NCBI RefSeq assembly: GCF_003385515.1
Contig: NZ_QNVT01000002.1
Coordinates: 1-64,000 of the forward strand
Origin: Chryseobacterium pennae
GTDB lineage: Bacteria; Bacteroidota; Bacteroidia; Flavobacteriales; Weeksellaceae
Length of the DNA stretch: 64,000 nucleotides
Direction: 5' to 3'
Below are positions 55,020 through 63,952 of the stretch, piece after piece; positions within the stretch are counted from its first letter, which is position 1; each line of letters begins with the position of its first letter. The notes under the pieces were generated by a model. It was not told where the DNA came from. It saw nothing but the letters and a program-made list of their open reading frames with translations, and ran no database searches. The position numbers and the translations under genes are program-made.

Positions 55020-55877
55020 TTACATGACCATTTTATCAATAGGAATGATGAGAATATCCTGAGCACCGTTTTCTTTCAGTTCATCAATAACTTCCCAGAA
55101 TCTTTCCTGATCAATCACAGAATGAATACTGCTCCAGCCTTCTTCAGCCAATGGAATTACAGTAGGGCTTTTCAGTACCGGAAGTACATCTGCTACCTTT
55201 TGGATCTTATCATTGGGAACATTCATCAGGATGTATTTTGAATTCTTTGCTTTTAAAACGGCTTGAATTCTGAAAAGAAATTTATTGAGAATAGCAGCTT
55301 TTTCGGATGACAGCTGTGGTGTTTGAGCCAAAACAGCTTCTGATTTCAATAAAGTAACGGTTTCCCTCAATCCGTTTTTGAATAAGGTACTTCCGGAGCT
55401 TACAATATCACAGATTCCGTCTGCAAGCCCAATGTTTGGAGCAATTTCTACAGAACCGGAAATCACGTGAATATCTGATGTGATTCCTTTTGTTTCTAAA
55501 AAGTTCTTAAGGGTGTTAGGATAAGAAGTGGCTATTTTTCTGCCTTGAAAGTAAGCCGGATCATCAGTTTCAATTTCTTTGGGAACCGCAATGGAAACAC
55601 GGCATTTTGAAAAACCCAGTTTCTCAACAATCTGAATCTTTTTCTGTTTTTCAATTAAAAGATTTTCGCCCACGATGGCAACATCCACCACTCCATCTTC
55701 CAGGTATTGAGGAATATCTGAATTCCGGAGATACATGATTTCCATCGGGAAGCTCTCTACTGAAACTTTAAGCTGATCTTTTCCGTTGTTGACAAAAATT
55801 CCACAGTCTTTGAGAAGCTGCAGGGATTCTTCATATAAACGGCCACTTTTCTGAATCGCAATTTTTAATTTACTCAT
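55020..55877 (-). CDS. hisG: ATP phosphoribosyltransferase, long form
   Basis: First and usually feedback-controlled enzyme of histidine synthesis. 285 residues is the long form, with a catalytic domain (IAIQKSGRLYEES, DIPQYLEDGVVDVAIVGENLL, DGICDIVSSGSTL) and a C-terminal ACT-like regulatory domain (residues 215-285 or so) that normally binds histidine. It follows the attenuator described at 55946-56073. Confidence 0.97.
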   Translation of the reverse strand: MSKLKIAIQKSGRLYEESLQLLKDCGIFVNNGKDQLKVSVESFPMEIMYLRNSDIPQYLEDGVVDVAIVGENLLIEKQKKIQIVEKLGFSKCRVSIAVPKEIETDDPAYFQGRKIATSYPNTLKNFLETKGITSDIHVISGSVEIAPNIGLADGICDIVSSGSTLFKNGLRETVTLLKSEAVLAQTPQLSSEKAAILNKFLFRIQAVLKAKNSKYILMNVPNDKIQKVADVLPVLKSPTVIPLAEEGWSSIHSVIDQERFWEVIDELKENGAQDILIIPIDKMVM

Positions 55878-55945
55878 TTCGTCTTTTTTGAGTCCGAGTA
55901 AATAAAAGCTGATCTGTTGAAATTTCTGAAGAGAATTCAGGAAAC

Positions 55946-55979
55946 AAAAAAACCGTCTACTTACTCAGACGGTTTTTTT
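55946..55979 (-). terminator. his operon attenuator terminator
   Basis: AAAAAAACCGTCT pairs perfectly with AGACGGTTTTTTT (13 bp) around an 8-nt loop, ending in seven Us on the minus strand. It lies 44 nt after the end of the leader's stop region and 68 nt before hisG. Forming it would stop transcription before the structural genes. Confidence 0.9.
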
Positions 55980-56018
55980 AATATTTTTGATTTTAGCACA
56001 AACATATATCAATCAATT

Positions 56019-56026
56019 CCGCCTAA
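56019..56026 (-). promoter_or_regulatory. antiterminator segment over the leader stop codon
   Basis: The minus strand reads TTAGGCGG, including the TAG of the leader ORF. It can pair over 8 bp (two G-T pairs) with CCGTCTGA, the 5' arm of the terminator at 55965-55972, and so block terminator formation. A ribosome at the stop codon would cover it; one stalled at the His codons would not. Confidence 0.65.
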
Positions 56027-56073
56027 CAGAGATGATGATAATAATGATGTAATGCTAAAATTATTGGTTTCAT
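56023..56073 (-). CDS. hisL: his operon leader peptide
   Basis: A 16-codon ORF read directly from the minus strand: MKPIILALHHYYHHLC, then TAG. Four of its sixteen residues are histidine, split by two tyrosines, just upstream of a terminator and hisG. Ribosome stalling at the CAT codons when charged tRNA-His is low would free the antiterminator segment. It begins 18 bp after the -7 element, so its 5' UTR is very short, and there is no Shine-Dalgarno sequence. Confidence 0.85.
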   Translation of the reverse strand: MKPIILALHHYYHHLC

Positions 56074-56090
56074 TGTATTGAATTATGATG

Positions 56091-56119
56091 CAAATGTAGG
56101 ATTTATTTTTAAAATGCAA
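56091..56119 (-). promoter_or_regulatory. his operon promoter
   Basis: On the minus strand TTG (56117-56119), an 18-nt spacer and TACATTTG followed by C (56091-56098) match the Bacteroidota consensus. It lies between the glycosyltransferase stop codon and the his leader ORF. Confidence 0.65.
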
Positions 56120-56126
56120 AGTTTTT

Positions 56127-57224
56127 TCAGATAATTTTTTGATAAAGATTCATCAGAGCTTTTGCAATGGGCTCATCATTGAACTTCTGAACAAACTCAA
56201 AACCCTTTTCCTCACGGCGTTTTCTTTCGGATTCATTTTCCCACAAAAATTTTATCTTGGCCTTGATATCAAGATCATTTTTAGGATCAATATAGACGGA
56301 ATCTTTCCCCCCTGCTTCCGGAAGACAGCTTGTATTGCTTGTTACCACTACTGTTTTTGAAAAAAGCGCCTCTATCACAGGAATTCCGAAGCCTTCAAAG
56401 AAACTTGGATATACAAAAATATTAGCAAGTTTGTAGATTACAGCCAATTCATCCATAGAAACTCCTTCCAGAAAATGCACTTGCTTTTCCATTTTGTTTT
56501 TCTTCAGAAAGCTTTCTATTTTCTGATAATATTTGGTCTTCTTTCCTACGACTACCAAGGGAATTTCTGTATCTCTGATCGCTTTTACAACATTCAGAAG
56601 GTTCTTGCGGTCTTCAATGGTTCCTACATTCAGAATAAACCTTTCCGGAAGATTAAATTTATCTTTGGCTGCTTGAATCTGTTCGGAAGACTGTTGTTCT
56701 TTAAACGCTTTATGACAGCCCTGATAAATGACTTCAATCTTGCTTTCAGGAACTTTTAAAAACTCAATAATATCTCTTTTGGTCTGTTCTGAAATTGCAA
56801 TGATCTTATCTGCCATTTCAGCAGCCTTTTTAAACTTCCAAAAGTGGATTTTACGGTCAAAAAAGGAGTAATACTGCGGATATCTCACAAAGATCAGATC
56901 ATGGATGGTAACGATTTTTTTAATAGGTTTCTGATCCCATTTCAAAGGTAATTCACCGGATAGACCATGGTAAATATCTGCTCCTAGTTTCTGGGCATCT
57001 TTTCCCATTTTAAGCTGACGTGAAAAGTTTCCTTTTGAGGTTTCCACAAACTTAACATTAGGGCGGCCAAGAATATCCTTTCCCCGTTCAGATTTATTTT
57101 TGTTGAGCAACAGATATTCATTATCCGGCTCATATTGTGAAAGAATCCTTACCAGATCTCTTGAATAATTGCCCAGTCCGGAGGTGTTATGGAAAAAACG
57201 TTTTGCGTCAAAAGCAATTTTCAT
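56127..57224 (-). CDS. GT4-family glycosyltransferase
   Basis: Retaining GT-B glycosyltransferase of 365 residues: the acceptor-binding N-terminal half starts MKIAFDAKRFFHNTSGLGNYS, and the C-terminal half has FILNVGTIEDRKN and the nucleotide-sugar signature FFEGFGIPVIEAL. It is cytoplasmic, without membrane helices. It is the last gene of a four-gene glycan operon and overlaps the deacetylase gene by 4 bp. The sugar and acceptor are unknown. Confidence 0.9.
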   Translation of the reverse strand: MKIAFDAKRFFHNTSGLGNYSRDLVRILSQYEPDNEYLLLNKNKSERGKDILGRPNVKFVETSKGNFSRQLKMGKDAQKLGADIYHGLSGELPLKWDQKPIKKIVTIHDLIFVRYPQYYSFFDRKIHFWKFKKAAEMADKIIAISEQTKRDIIEFLKVPESKIEVIYQGCHKAFKEQQSSEQIQAAKDKFNLPERFILNVGTIEDRKNLLNVVKAIRDTEIPLVVVGKKTKYYQKIESFLKKNKMEKQVHFLEGVSMDELAVIYKLANIFVYPSFFEGFGIPVIEALFSKTVVVTSNTSCLPEAGGKDSVYIDPKNDLDIKAKIKFLWENESERKRREEKGFEFVQKFNDEPIAKALMNLYQKII

Positions 57225-57997
57225 GCGTGTATCTGTTTTTGAAATTCCTGAAAAGTACCAAAAGTATGGCCTTTTTCTTTAAGCCATGCTACAAAGGTAT
57301 CAAATCTTTCCACCATATCCTGTCCGGAATTTTTCACGGTAAAGCCAGGCAGTTTAAATGCTTCATCCTTAATAGATGAAAACTCCCACGGATGGAAGTA
57401 AATATTCAGATAGTTATCTTTTTTCAAAACATCAGCAGCTAACTTTTTATAGAAAGCTAAAGGAAAGTTGTGAAAGCTTAGCCAGAATAAAGGAATTCTG
57501 AAATTAGGCGATACAGATGCAGGAACCTGCATTACATTTCCTTCTTTGAAGTAAGTTCTTGATACTTTAAGATTATTATACCTTCCGGGTAAAAACGTAG
57601 GATTAACGGATGAATTGTATGAATATCCTGCCTTCTCCACTTCTTTTTCATCTACCGGCATCATTCTCGGCATTCTTAATCCGGTCACTTTTGTGGAAAA
57701 TAATTCTTCCAGCCTTTCTCTTGATTCTTTCAGGTGTTTATTTTCAAATTCTGAATGAAACCAGGTATGAGAAGCCAGTTCGTGCCCTTCATTAAGCAAC
57801 CTTTCAATAAGATGTTTACTGTTTTCAGCAAAGACTACAGTAGAAAAAAAGGTCGCTTTTGCTCCGTATTTTTTTAGAATATTTAAAATATTTTCAAGTC
57901 CGTGCTGAGATATAGAGATTTGTTTATCGAAAGAAATTTCTCCTTTATATTCTAAAGGCATGTCGAACTCCTCGATATCAAAACTTAATAAAACCAT
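57221..57997 (-). CDS. polysaccharide deacetylase (NodB-type, CE4)
   Basis: 258 residues with the NodB signatures: the metal and catalytic aspartates in LLSFDIEEFD, HELASHTWFHSEF with the two metal-binding histidines, and a later hydrophobic core LNIYFHPWEF with the catalytic histidine. There is no signal peptide, so deacetylation may occur on a cytoplasmic lipid-linked precursor, as in exopolysaccharide clusters. Downstream gene overlap is 4 bp and the upstream GT2 gene ends exactly at its start. Confidence 0.88.
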   Translation of the reverse strand: MVLLSFDIEEFDMPLEYKGEISFDKQISISQHGLENILNILKKYGAKATFFSTVVFAENSKHLIERLLNEGHELASHTWFHSEFENKHLKESRERLEELFSTKVTGLRMPRMMPVDEKEVEKAGYSYNSSVNPTFLPGRYNNLKVSRTYFKEGNVMQVPASVSPNFRIPLFWLSFHNFPLAFYKKLAADVLKKDNYLNIYFHPWEFSSIKDEAFKLPGFTVKNSGQDMVERFDTFVAWLKEKGHTFGTFQEFQKQIHA

Positions 57998-58927
57998 TTA
58001 AAAATTTTTGTTTTTTATAATATAATTAGGTCTTTCTTTAACCTGTTTAAAGATCTTACCTAAATAGATACCAATGATTCCCAGGATAATCAACTGAAGA
58101 CCTCCAAAGAACACAATGGTCATAATTAACGATGCCCAGCCTGAGATCTCAGTATGCACCACAAATGAATGAATAACATAGGCAAGATATCCAATTACTG
58201 AAAGTACTGAGAATAAAAAGCCCAGATAAGCTGCTAAATAAAGCGGTTTTACGCTAAATGCAGTAATTCCTGTAAAAGCAAATTTGAGCATTTTTTTCAG
58301 GTTATAACTGCTCTCTCCTGCTATTCTTTCTCCTGCTGTAAAATCGATTCCGATTTGTTTGTAGCCCATCCAGCTGGTTAGACCTCTCAGGAACAGGTCA
58401 TCTTCTTTAAAGCTTCTCATCGCCTCTACGGCATTGGCATCCATCAGTCTGAAATCAGATCCGCCTCCTTTGGTAAGGTTCACATCTGAAAGACTGGACA
58501 AAAGCTTATAGAACACATCAGAAGTCTTCCTTTTAAAATAAGAAATCTGTTTGGGATAGGTTCTTACCGTATACACAATATCATACCCTTCTTCCCATTT
58601 CTGAATCATTTCAGGGATCAGCTCAGGAGGATGCTGAAGATCGCCATCCATTGAAATAACGGCGTTTCCATCTGCACAATCCATTCCTGCTTTTACAGCT
58701 GGCTGATGTCCGAAGTTTCTGGAGAATTCAATAAATTTTACTTCTTTATATTTGCCGGACAGTTCTTCCAACTTCTCTTGTGTATTGTCTCTGCTTCCAT
58801 CATTCACAAAGATGATTTCAAAATCATAATTCTCCAGTTCTGAAAAAACTTCTTTTATTTTTTCATGAACTAAAGCAACGTTGCCTTCTTCATTATGAGC
58901 AGGAATGACAATAGAAATTTTCTTCAT
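57998..58927 (-). CDS. GT2-family polyprenyl-phosphate glycosyltransferase
   Basis: 309 residues. An N-terminal GT-A domain (IVIPAHNEEGNV, FVNDGSRDNT, SRNFGHQPAVKAGMDCADG, SMDGDLQHPPE) is followed by two C-terminal membrane helices, the layout of DPM1/GtrB/ArnC enzymes that make polyprenyl-phosphate sugars. It would supply the lipid-linked donor for the GT87 enzyme encoded 3 bp upstream. Confidence 0.9.
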   Translation of the reverse strand: MKKISIVIPAHNEEGNVALVHEKIKEVFSELENYDFEIIFVNDGSRDNTQEKLEELSGKYKEVKFIEFSRNFGHQPAVKAGMDCADGNAVISMDGDLQHPPELIPEMIQKWEEGYDIVYTVRTYPKQISYFKRKTSDVFYKLLSSLSDVNLTKGGGSDFRLMDANAVEAMRSFKEDDLFLRGLTSWMGYKQIGIDFTAGERIAGESSYNLKKMLKFAFTGITAFSVKPLYLAAYLGFLFSVLSVIGYLAYVIHSFVVHTEISGWASLIMTIVFFGGLQLIILGIIGIYLGKIFKQVKERPNYIIKNKNF

Positions 58928-58930
58928 ACC

Positions 58931-60100
58931 TTAATTTAAAGTGTAATCCTTTTCGAAATCTTTGGTTGTTAATTCGTAAATAACTCTCAACCAAACGACG
59001 ATACAAGGTACGGCTTTCAAAGAATATTTAATGATATAATTTTGCTTGATAAATTTCGGGAATAAATCCGATGGTGAAAAACAGGTCAGAATGATAACAA
59101 ACACCAGTAATCCAATAATGAATGGTGTTTTTTCTTTCTGAAGAGTAAACCATATCATGACTCCTGCCACCGCAATAATATACGTTGGTGATTCTGAACC
59201 TGAACTGAACAATACTAAAAAGAGTAATGTAGAAGCCAGAATCATCAACTGAAATGCATAGTTCTTATACTGTTTTATTCTGATATACGGCAATGCAAAT
59301 AAAGGAACACCAAAAGCTAAAAAGGTAAGATTTGAAATGGACGCATCCCCCAGAATTCTTCTTACAAACCCCATCAGTGATATATCCTGCATATTTCCCA
59401 GCACCTGATTATCATTGTTTTTTGAAATCAGAGATGTTGCCCAGTCAGAATAACTCTGAATCACGAACTGCGGACTGGAATAGATCATCGGAATACATAA
59501 ACATACTGCGGCAATGACAATTCCCGAAAGAATAAATTTAACCTTGTTTTTGATAAAGAAAAACTGAGATAACCCTACAATCCCGTAAAGTTTTACAAAA
59601 ATCCCAATTACAATGGCTGTAGCAGACTGTACTTCTTTTCTTTCATAAATAAATATGGCAGATAACATTAGAAGCCCTACTAAAGCAATATTGAACTGTA
59701 AACTTACAGCAGCAGTAATGTATTCCTGCAGACATAACAAGGCAAAAAGTGCCTTCTTAGGATCTGAAAATGGAAGCTTATGAATCGCATACAGGAAAAT
59801 GGCTGTGTTGGCGACATTCCATAAGGCAATTCCCATCCAGTCAGGCATTACCGCAAAAGGAGCGATCAGTAAACTGAAAAAAATGCCATAATGATTCATA
59901 TCAGAATAACGCTCAGGATACTGTAAATACAGATTTTTCTCATCAAGAGTATTGAAAAATACTCCTTTGAAAATCAAATAGTTATTAATTGCCTGATATC
60001 CTCTGGAAAATTTAGAAAGTGCAGTAGCTATGGCTACAATAATATAAACCCCAAATATATATTTAGGGTTTAAAAGTATGTTAAGAAATTTTTCTTTCAA
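58931..60100 (-). CDS. GT87-type integral membrane glycosyltransferase (DUF2029)
   Basis: 389 residues with about ten membrane helices and a charged periplasmic first loop (DEKNLYLQYPERYSDMNHYG) with Asp and Glu in the place expected for GT-C enzymes that use polyprenyl-phosphate donors. The family is DUF2029/GT87, known from mannosyltransferases. It is the first gene of the glycan operon and lies 31 bp downstream of dapD, so it may be co-transcribed with it. Confidence 0.85.
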   Translation of the reverse strand: MKEKFLNILLNPKYIFGVYIIVAIATALSKFSRGYQAINNYLIFKGVFFNTLDEKNLYLQYPERYSDMNHYGIFFSLLIAPFAVMPDWMGIALWNVANTAIFLYAIHKLPFSDPKKALFALLCLQEYITAAVSLQFNIALVGLLMLSAIFIYERKEVQSATAIVIGIFVKLYGIVGLSQFFFIKNKVKFILSGIVIAAVCLCIPMIYSSPQFVIQSYSDWATSLISKNNDNQVLGNMQDISLMGFVRRILGDASISNLTFLAFGVPLFALPYIRIKQYKNYAFQLMILASTLLFLVLFSSGSESPTYIIAVAGVMIWFTLQKEKTPFIIGLLVFVIILTCFSPSDLFPKFIKQNYIIKYSLKAVPCIVVWLRVIYELTTKDFEKDYTLN

Positions 60101-60131
60101 AATAGGTTGGTATTAGTTTAAAAACTTAATC

Positions 60132-60944
60132 TTAAACAGCTACATTATTCTCCCTCAAAGCATCATTAAGAGATGTCTTTTTATCTGTAGATTCTTTTCT
60201 CTGACCAATGATCAATGCGCATGGAACCTGATACTCTCCCGCAGGATACTGTTTTGTATAGCTTCCAGGAATTACTACAGAACGGGCAGGAACTCTTCCT
60301 TTAATTTCGATTGGCTCACTTCCTGTTACGTCAATGATTTTTGTAGAAGCCGTTAATACAACATTCGCTCCCAATACCGCTTCTCTTTCTACATGTACTC
60401 CTTCTACAACGATACATCTCGAACCGATGAAACAGTCATCTTCAATGATTACCGGAGCAGCCTGTAATGGCTCAAGTACACCACCGATTCCTACACCACC
60501 ACTCAGGTGAACGTTTTTACCGATCTGTGCACAGCTTCCAACTGTTGCCCAAGTATCTACCATTGTTCCTGAATCTACATAAGCCCCAATGTTTACGTAA
60601 GATGGCATCATAATTACTCCTGAAGCTACGAAAGAACCTTCTCTCGCAATGGCATGAGGAACTACTCTTACTCCTTTTTCCGCATAATTTTTCTTTAAAG
60701 GAATCTTGTCATGGAATTCAAACGGACCTACTTCAATAGTTTCCATTTTCTGGATCGGGAAATACATTACTACTGCTTTCTTCACCCATTCATTTACCTG
60801 CCAACCGTTTTCCGTAGGTTCAGCTACACGAAGTTCTCCGGAATCTAATAAAGAAATAACCTCTCTGATCGCTTTCTGGCTGTCTTCATTTTGTAATAGC
60901 TCTCTATTATCCCAGATGTTTTCAATAGTTTGTTGTAACGACAT
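60132..60944 (-). CDS. dapD: tetrahydrodipicolinate N-succinyltransferase
   Basis: Lysine and diaminopimelate biosynthesis, using succinyl-CoA. 270 residues with an N-terminal helical domain and the left-handed beta-helix of hexapeptide repeats (GAYVDSGTMVDTWATVGSCA, GVGIGGVLEPLQA, IEDDCFIGSRCIVVEG, GANVVLTAST). It acts in the cytoplasm as a trimer. A perfect -7 element lies at 60982. Confidence 0.96.
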   Translation of the reverse strand: MSLQQTIENIWDNRELLQNEDSQKAIREVISLLDSGELRVAEPTENGWQVNEWVKKAVVMYFPIQKMETIEVGPFEFHDKIPLKKNYAEKGVRVVPHAIAREGSFVASGVIMMPSYVNIGAYVDSGTMVDTWATVGSCAQIGKNVHLSGGVGIGGVLEPLQAAPVIIEDDCFIGSRCIVVEGVHVEREAVLGANVVLTASTKIIDVTGSEPIEIKGRVPARSVVIPGSYTKQYPAGEYQVPCALIIGQRKESTDKKTSLNDALRENNVAV

Positions 60945-60981
60945 GTTTCTTATTTAAATTAGTTTGAAAAATTATACCCGC

Positions 60982-60989
60982 CAAAGATA
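60982..60989 (-). promoter_or_regulatory. -7 promoter element of dapD
   Basis: The minus strand reads TATCTTTG, a perfect TAnnTTTG match 37 bp upstream of the dapD start codon. Confidence 0.45.
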
Positions 60990-61027
60990 CAAAAAAGTTC
61001 AGCAAAACGATTTTTAAGTTTATGCTT

Positions 61028-61639
61028 TTAATAAAGACTCAGCATACGTCCAACCCTCTTTTTATAAGTCTCATAGGTTTCTCCGTGTTGTTTTAATAAA
61101 TGATCCTCTTCAAGGCGTATCTGAACCTGTATCAAAATATTTCCTGTCAAGAAAAATATCAGAGAAATCATTGTAGGAAGAAGGAGGAAGAATCCTATAA
61201 GACTTACTGTCATTCCTAAAAAGACAGGGTTTCTGGAAAAGGAAAATACACCATTGGTGATGAGCTTAGTTTTCAACTTATCATCAATCCCGATTCGCCA
61301 TGAATCCTTCATATAAAGCTGAGCCACAATCACCCATATAAAAGAAAATATCATTAATGCAATGCCGATATACTGAAATACATCAGAATCTAAAACAGAT
61401 ATTTTGAACGCATCCATTATTATATCCGGAAATAATAAAAGCAGTGATGTATACATGAATAAACCCATTAAAACAAGCTTAAAATACAACCCTACCAATG
61501 CATAAGCAGAATCATCTTTTGGTAAAACATTAGGGTTCTTCCCTATTTTTTTAGCTACAGCAATGCTGATTCCGAGAAATGAAACTAAAAAAAACAGGAT
61601 AAAATAAATAGGGATAAAGAATCTGATAAAATCTGTCAT
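61028..61639 (-). CDS. isoprenylcysteine-methyltransferase-like integral membrane protein
   Basis: The ATG at 61639 gives 203 residues; a TTG six codons upstream is also in frame. About five membrane helices, then the cytoplasmic C-terminal motif pattern of the ICMT/PEMT family: VTNGVFSFSRNPVFLG-like segment (here ITNGVFSFSRNPVFLG), with EEDHLLKQHGETYETYKKRVGR at the end (shown in outline). Such proteins use S-adenosylmethionine to methylate small lipid or thiol substrates. No substrate can be inferred. Confidence 0.82.
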   Translation of the reverse strand: MTDFIRFFIPIYFILFFLVSFLGISIAVAKKIGKNPNVLPKDDSAYALVGLYFKLVLMGLFMYTSLLLLFPDIIMDAFKISVLDSDVFQYIGIALMIFSFIWVIVAQLYMKDSWRIGIDDKLKTKLITNGVFSFSRNPVFLGMTVSLIGFFLLLPTMISLIFFLTGNILIQVQIRLEEDHLLKQHGETYETYKKRVGRMLSLY

Positions 61640-61842
61640 GGTTTGTTTTTGTGACAAATTTCAAGGATTTTACCATGCAATACTATTGCAATAATTACTG
61701 TACAGAAATAATCATTACAACCTTTATCCGGCACAAAACGGTACATTTTGTACAATCGCCGCATGTATTGAATTTTGGGCTAAATACAGCTTTTAATAAT
61801 ACAAACTAAAACATTATATTACAAAACATTAAATACGTTTAT

Positions 61843-62691
61843 TTAAACCTTAGATTTAGATATAGACTTGCGCTTTTTAAACTCTGTCAAGCTCATGTTA
61901 TGCTGCTTTTTAAAAAATTTATTCAGATGACTTTCATCGGAAAAACCGAATTCAGTAACAATCTCATTAACTCTCATATCACTGAAAAGAAGGCGGTGTT
62001 CAATTAGTCTCAATTTATAATTCAGAATATAGTGGGTAATCGTTTCTCCGCTGTGATTTTTAAAGTAGCTGCCGAGATAAGTTTCAGACAACCCAAATTT
62101 CTGAGCGATTACAGAGACTTTTAAAAGGGCCGGATCGTGAATATTACCTTGAATATAATCAATGATTTCAACAATTCTTTTATCAGTGTTGGAAGCCACA
62201 TGTTCAATCCGCATTTTTGATATATTTCTTGCAGCAATCACAATTAAAGCATTCACATAATGCAGCGTCAGTTCTTCCTGATAAATATCGGGATGATGAA
62301 TCCCATGAAGAAGTGAAGAAGCAATTGATTCCACCAGAACAACATCCGGTTTATTCTGCAAAATACATCCGGAAAGATAAGATGCTCCATACAGCAGGCA
62401 TCCTATTGAATTAATGTTATTCCATTTATAATCTTTTACATAACGCTCACTGAACTTTACGAGTAAAAGCTCTGTTCTTTCTTTAATTTCCAAGTGATGC
62501 TTATCTTCAGGAGTCAGTAATAACAGGCTCCCTTTAGTATAAGAAGCAATATTGTCATTGATTACAAAAGAACCTTTTCCGGAAATGACATATATAATCT
62601 GAAAAAACGAGAATTGAATACCTTTTAAGGGGCAATTTTCAGTTTCATAATATTCAACTTTAACCAATTGATCTATATTCTCTCTTTTCAT
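61843..62691 (-). CDS. AraC-family transcriptional regulator
   Basis: The ATG at 62691 (MKRENIDQLVKVEYYETENC) gives 282 residues; the frame continues to a TTG 20 codons upstream, but that part would overlap the likely promoter. The N-terminal cupin-like sensing domain is followed by the two-HTH AraC domain (LLKVSVIAQKFGLSETYLGSYF, RVNEIVTEFGFSDESHLNKFFKK in outline). It is divergent from the MFS gene, with an 88-bp gap, so it probably controls that gene and itself. Confidence 0.9.
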   Translation of the reverse strand: MKRENIDQLVKVEYYETENCPLKGIQFSFFQIIYVISGKGSFVINDNIASYTKGSLLLLTPEDKHHLEIKERTELLLVKFSERYVKDYKWNNINSIGCLLYGASYLSGCILQNKPDVVLVESIASSLLHGIHHPDIYQEELTLHYVNALIVIAARNISKMRIEHVASNTDKRIVEIIDYIQGNIHDPALLKVSVIAQKFGLSETYLGSYFKNHSGETITHYILNYKLRLIEHRLLFSDMRVNEIVTEFGFSDESHLNKFFKKQHNMSLTEFKKRKSISKSKV

Positions 62692-62779
62692 GTGATAAAA
62701 GTACTTATTTATCATTAAAATATACTGATTTTTTACATTTTTTCTGTCCAAATTTGCTACATCAAAATTTTTAAAATCA

Positions 62780-63952
62780 ATGAAAAGATCAATCTATGTC
62801 CTGGCGCTTGGAGCTTTTGGCATTATTACTACTGAATTTGGTGTTGTAGGTATTCTTCCTACCATCAGCAGACAATTTGGGGTATCAATTGATACAGCTG
62901 GATGGTTATTGAGCGCTTTTGCCATTACTGTCGCTGTGTCTTCTCCTTTTATCACCTCTTTCACCAGCAAAATAAACCGTAAGTTTCTCCTATGCCTTGT
63001 AATGAGCATATTTGTACTATCCAATATTATATCTGCTTTTTCTACAAACTTTACGATGCTTATGATTGCCCGAATATTACCAGCAATATTACATCCACTT
63101 TTCTGGAATATTTCCATTGCTATTGCATTTAAGAAAAAGGGTGCAAAAGGAGTTTCTACCGTCATGCTGGGACTGAGTCTTGCCACAGTTCTCGGTATTC
63201 CGATGACGACCTATGCAGCTGACCTCTTTCACGATTGGAAAGCTTCATTTTTTCTGAGCAGTGGCATCAGCTTAATTGCATTTATCGGGTTATTGGTTTT
63301 TATTCCCTCTATACCTGCAGAAAAAGAAAAATCTGGACAGAATCAATTAACCATATTGAAAAATCCTTTCTTGTGGATGAATCTTATATCTACTATTGGC
63401 ACTTTAGCCGCTATGTTCTCCAGTTACACCTATCTTACTGCTTATCTGGAAGAAATCACCAGAATGAATGGAGCCCAGATCAGCATTATGCTTCTTCTTT
63501 TCGGAGGGATGGGAACTCTCGGTAACTGGCTCATGGGAATAGCTTTAAGCAGAAATGTAAAACTCACCTCAAGGTTGTTTTTACTGCTGTTGATTTCAGT
63601 ACAGGTTCTGGCTTACTTCATGGGTGGAGTTTTTATTCCGATGGTTATCATTGTGTCTTTCTGGGGAATGATTCATACAGGAGGTTTTTTGGTTTCAAAT
63701 ATCCGAACCACGCAAAACATTCCTCATCATGCGTTGGAATTTGTGAACAGCTTACTTACATCCTCTTTTAATATTGGAATTTCACTGGGTGCCTTTCTTG
63801 GAGGAATAGTCAGTGCTTATTATGGAGTTCAGTATGTCCTTTCGGTAAGTGTTCTACTTCTTTCAGCTACATTCTTACTAAGTTTCTTTTCTTTCCCAAA
63901 AGACATTTTAGAAAAGGAGAAAATCGAACTTGTAACTTCTGCTTGTGAGTAA
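62780..63952 (+). CDS. MFS transporter, DHA1-type
   Basis: 390 residues with 12 predicted membrane helices. The first helix reads GIITTEFGVVGILP, and motif A appears near SSPFITSFTSKINRKFL, typical of the DHA1/AraJ-like drug and sugar efflux branch. The most likely role is export of a small toxic compound or sugar. It is divergently transcribed from the AraC regulator. No further gene is seen before the right edge of the window. Confidence 0.88.
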   Translation: MKRSIYVLALGAFGIITTEFGVVGILPTISRQFGVSIDTAGWLLSAFAITVAVSSPFITSFTSKINRKFLLCLVMSIFVLSNIISAFSTNFTMLMIARILPAILHPLFWNISIAIAFKKKGAKGVSTVMLGLSLATVLGIPMTTYAADLFHDWKASFFLSSGISLIAFIGLLVFIPSIPAEKEKSGQNQLTILKNPFLWMNLISTIGTLAAMFSSYTYLTAYLEEITRMNGAQISIMLLLFGGMGTLGNWLMGIALSRNVKLTSRLFLLLLISVQVLAYFMGGVFIPMVIIVSFWGMIHTGGFLVSNIRTTQNIPHHALEFVNSLLTSSFNIGISLGAFLGGIVSAYYGVQYVLSVSVLLLSATFLLSFFSFPKDILEKEKIELVTSACE

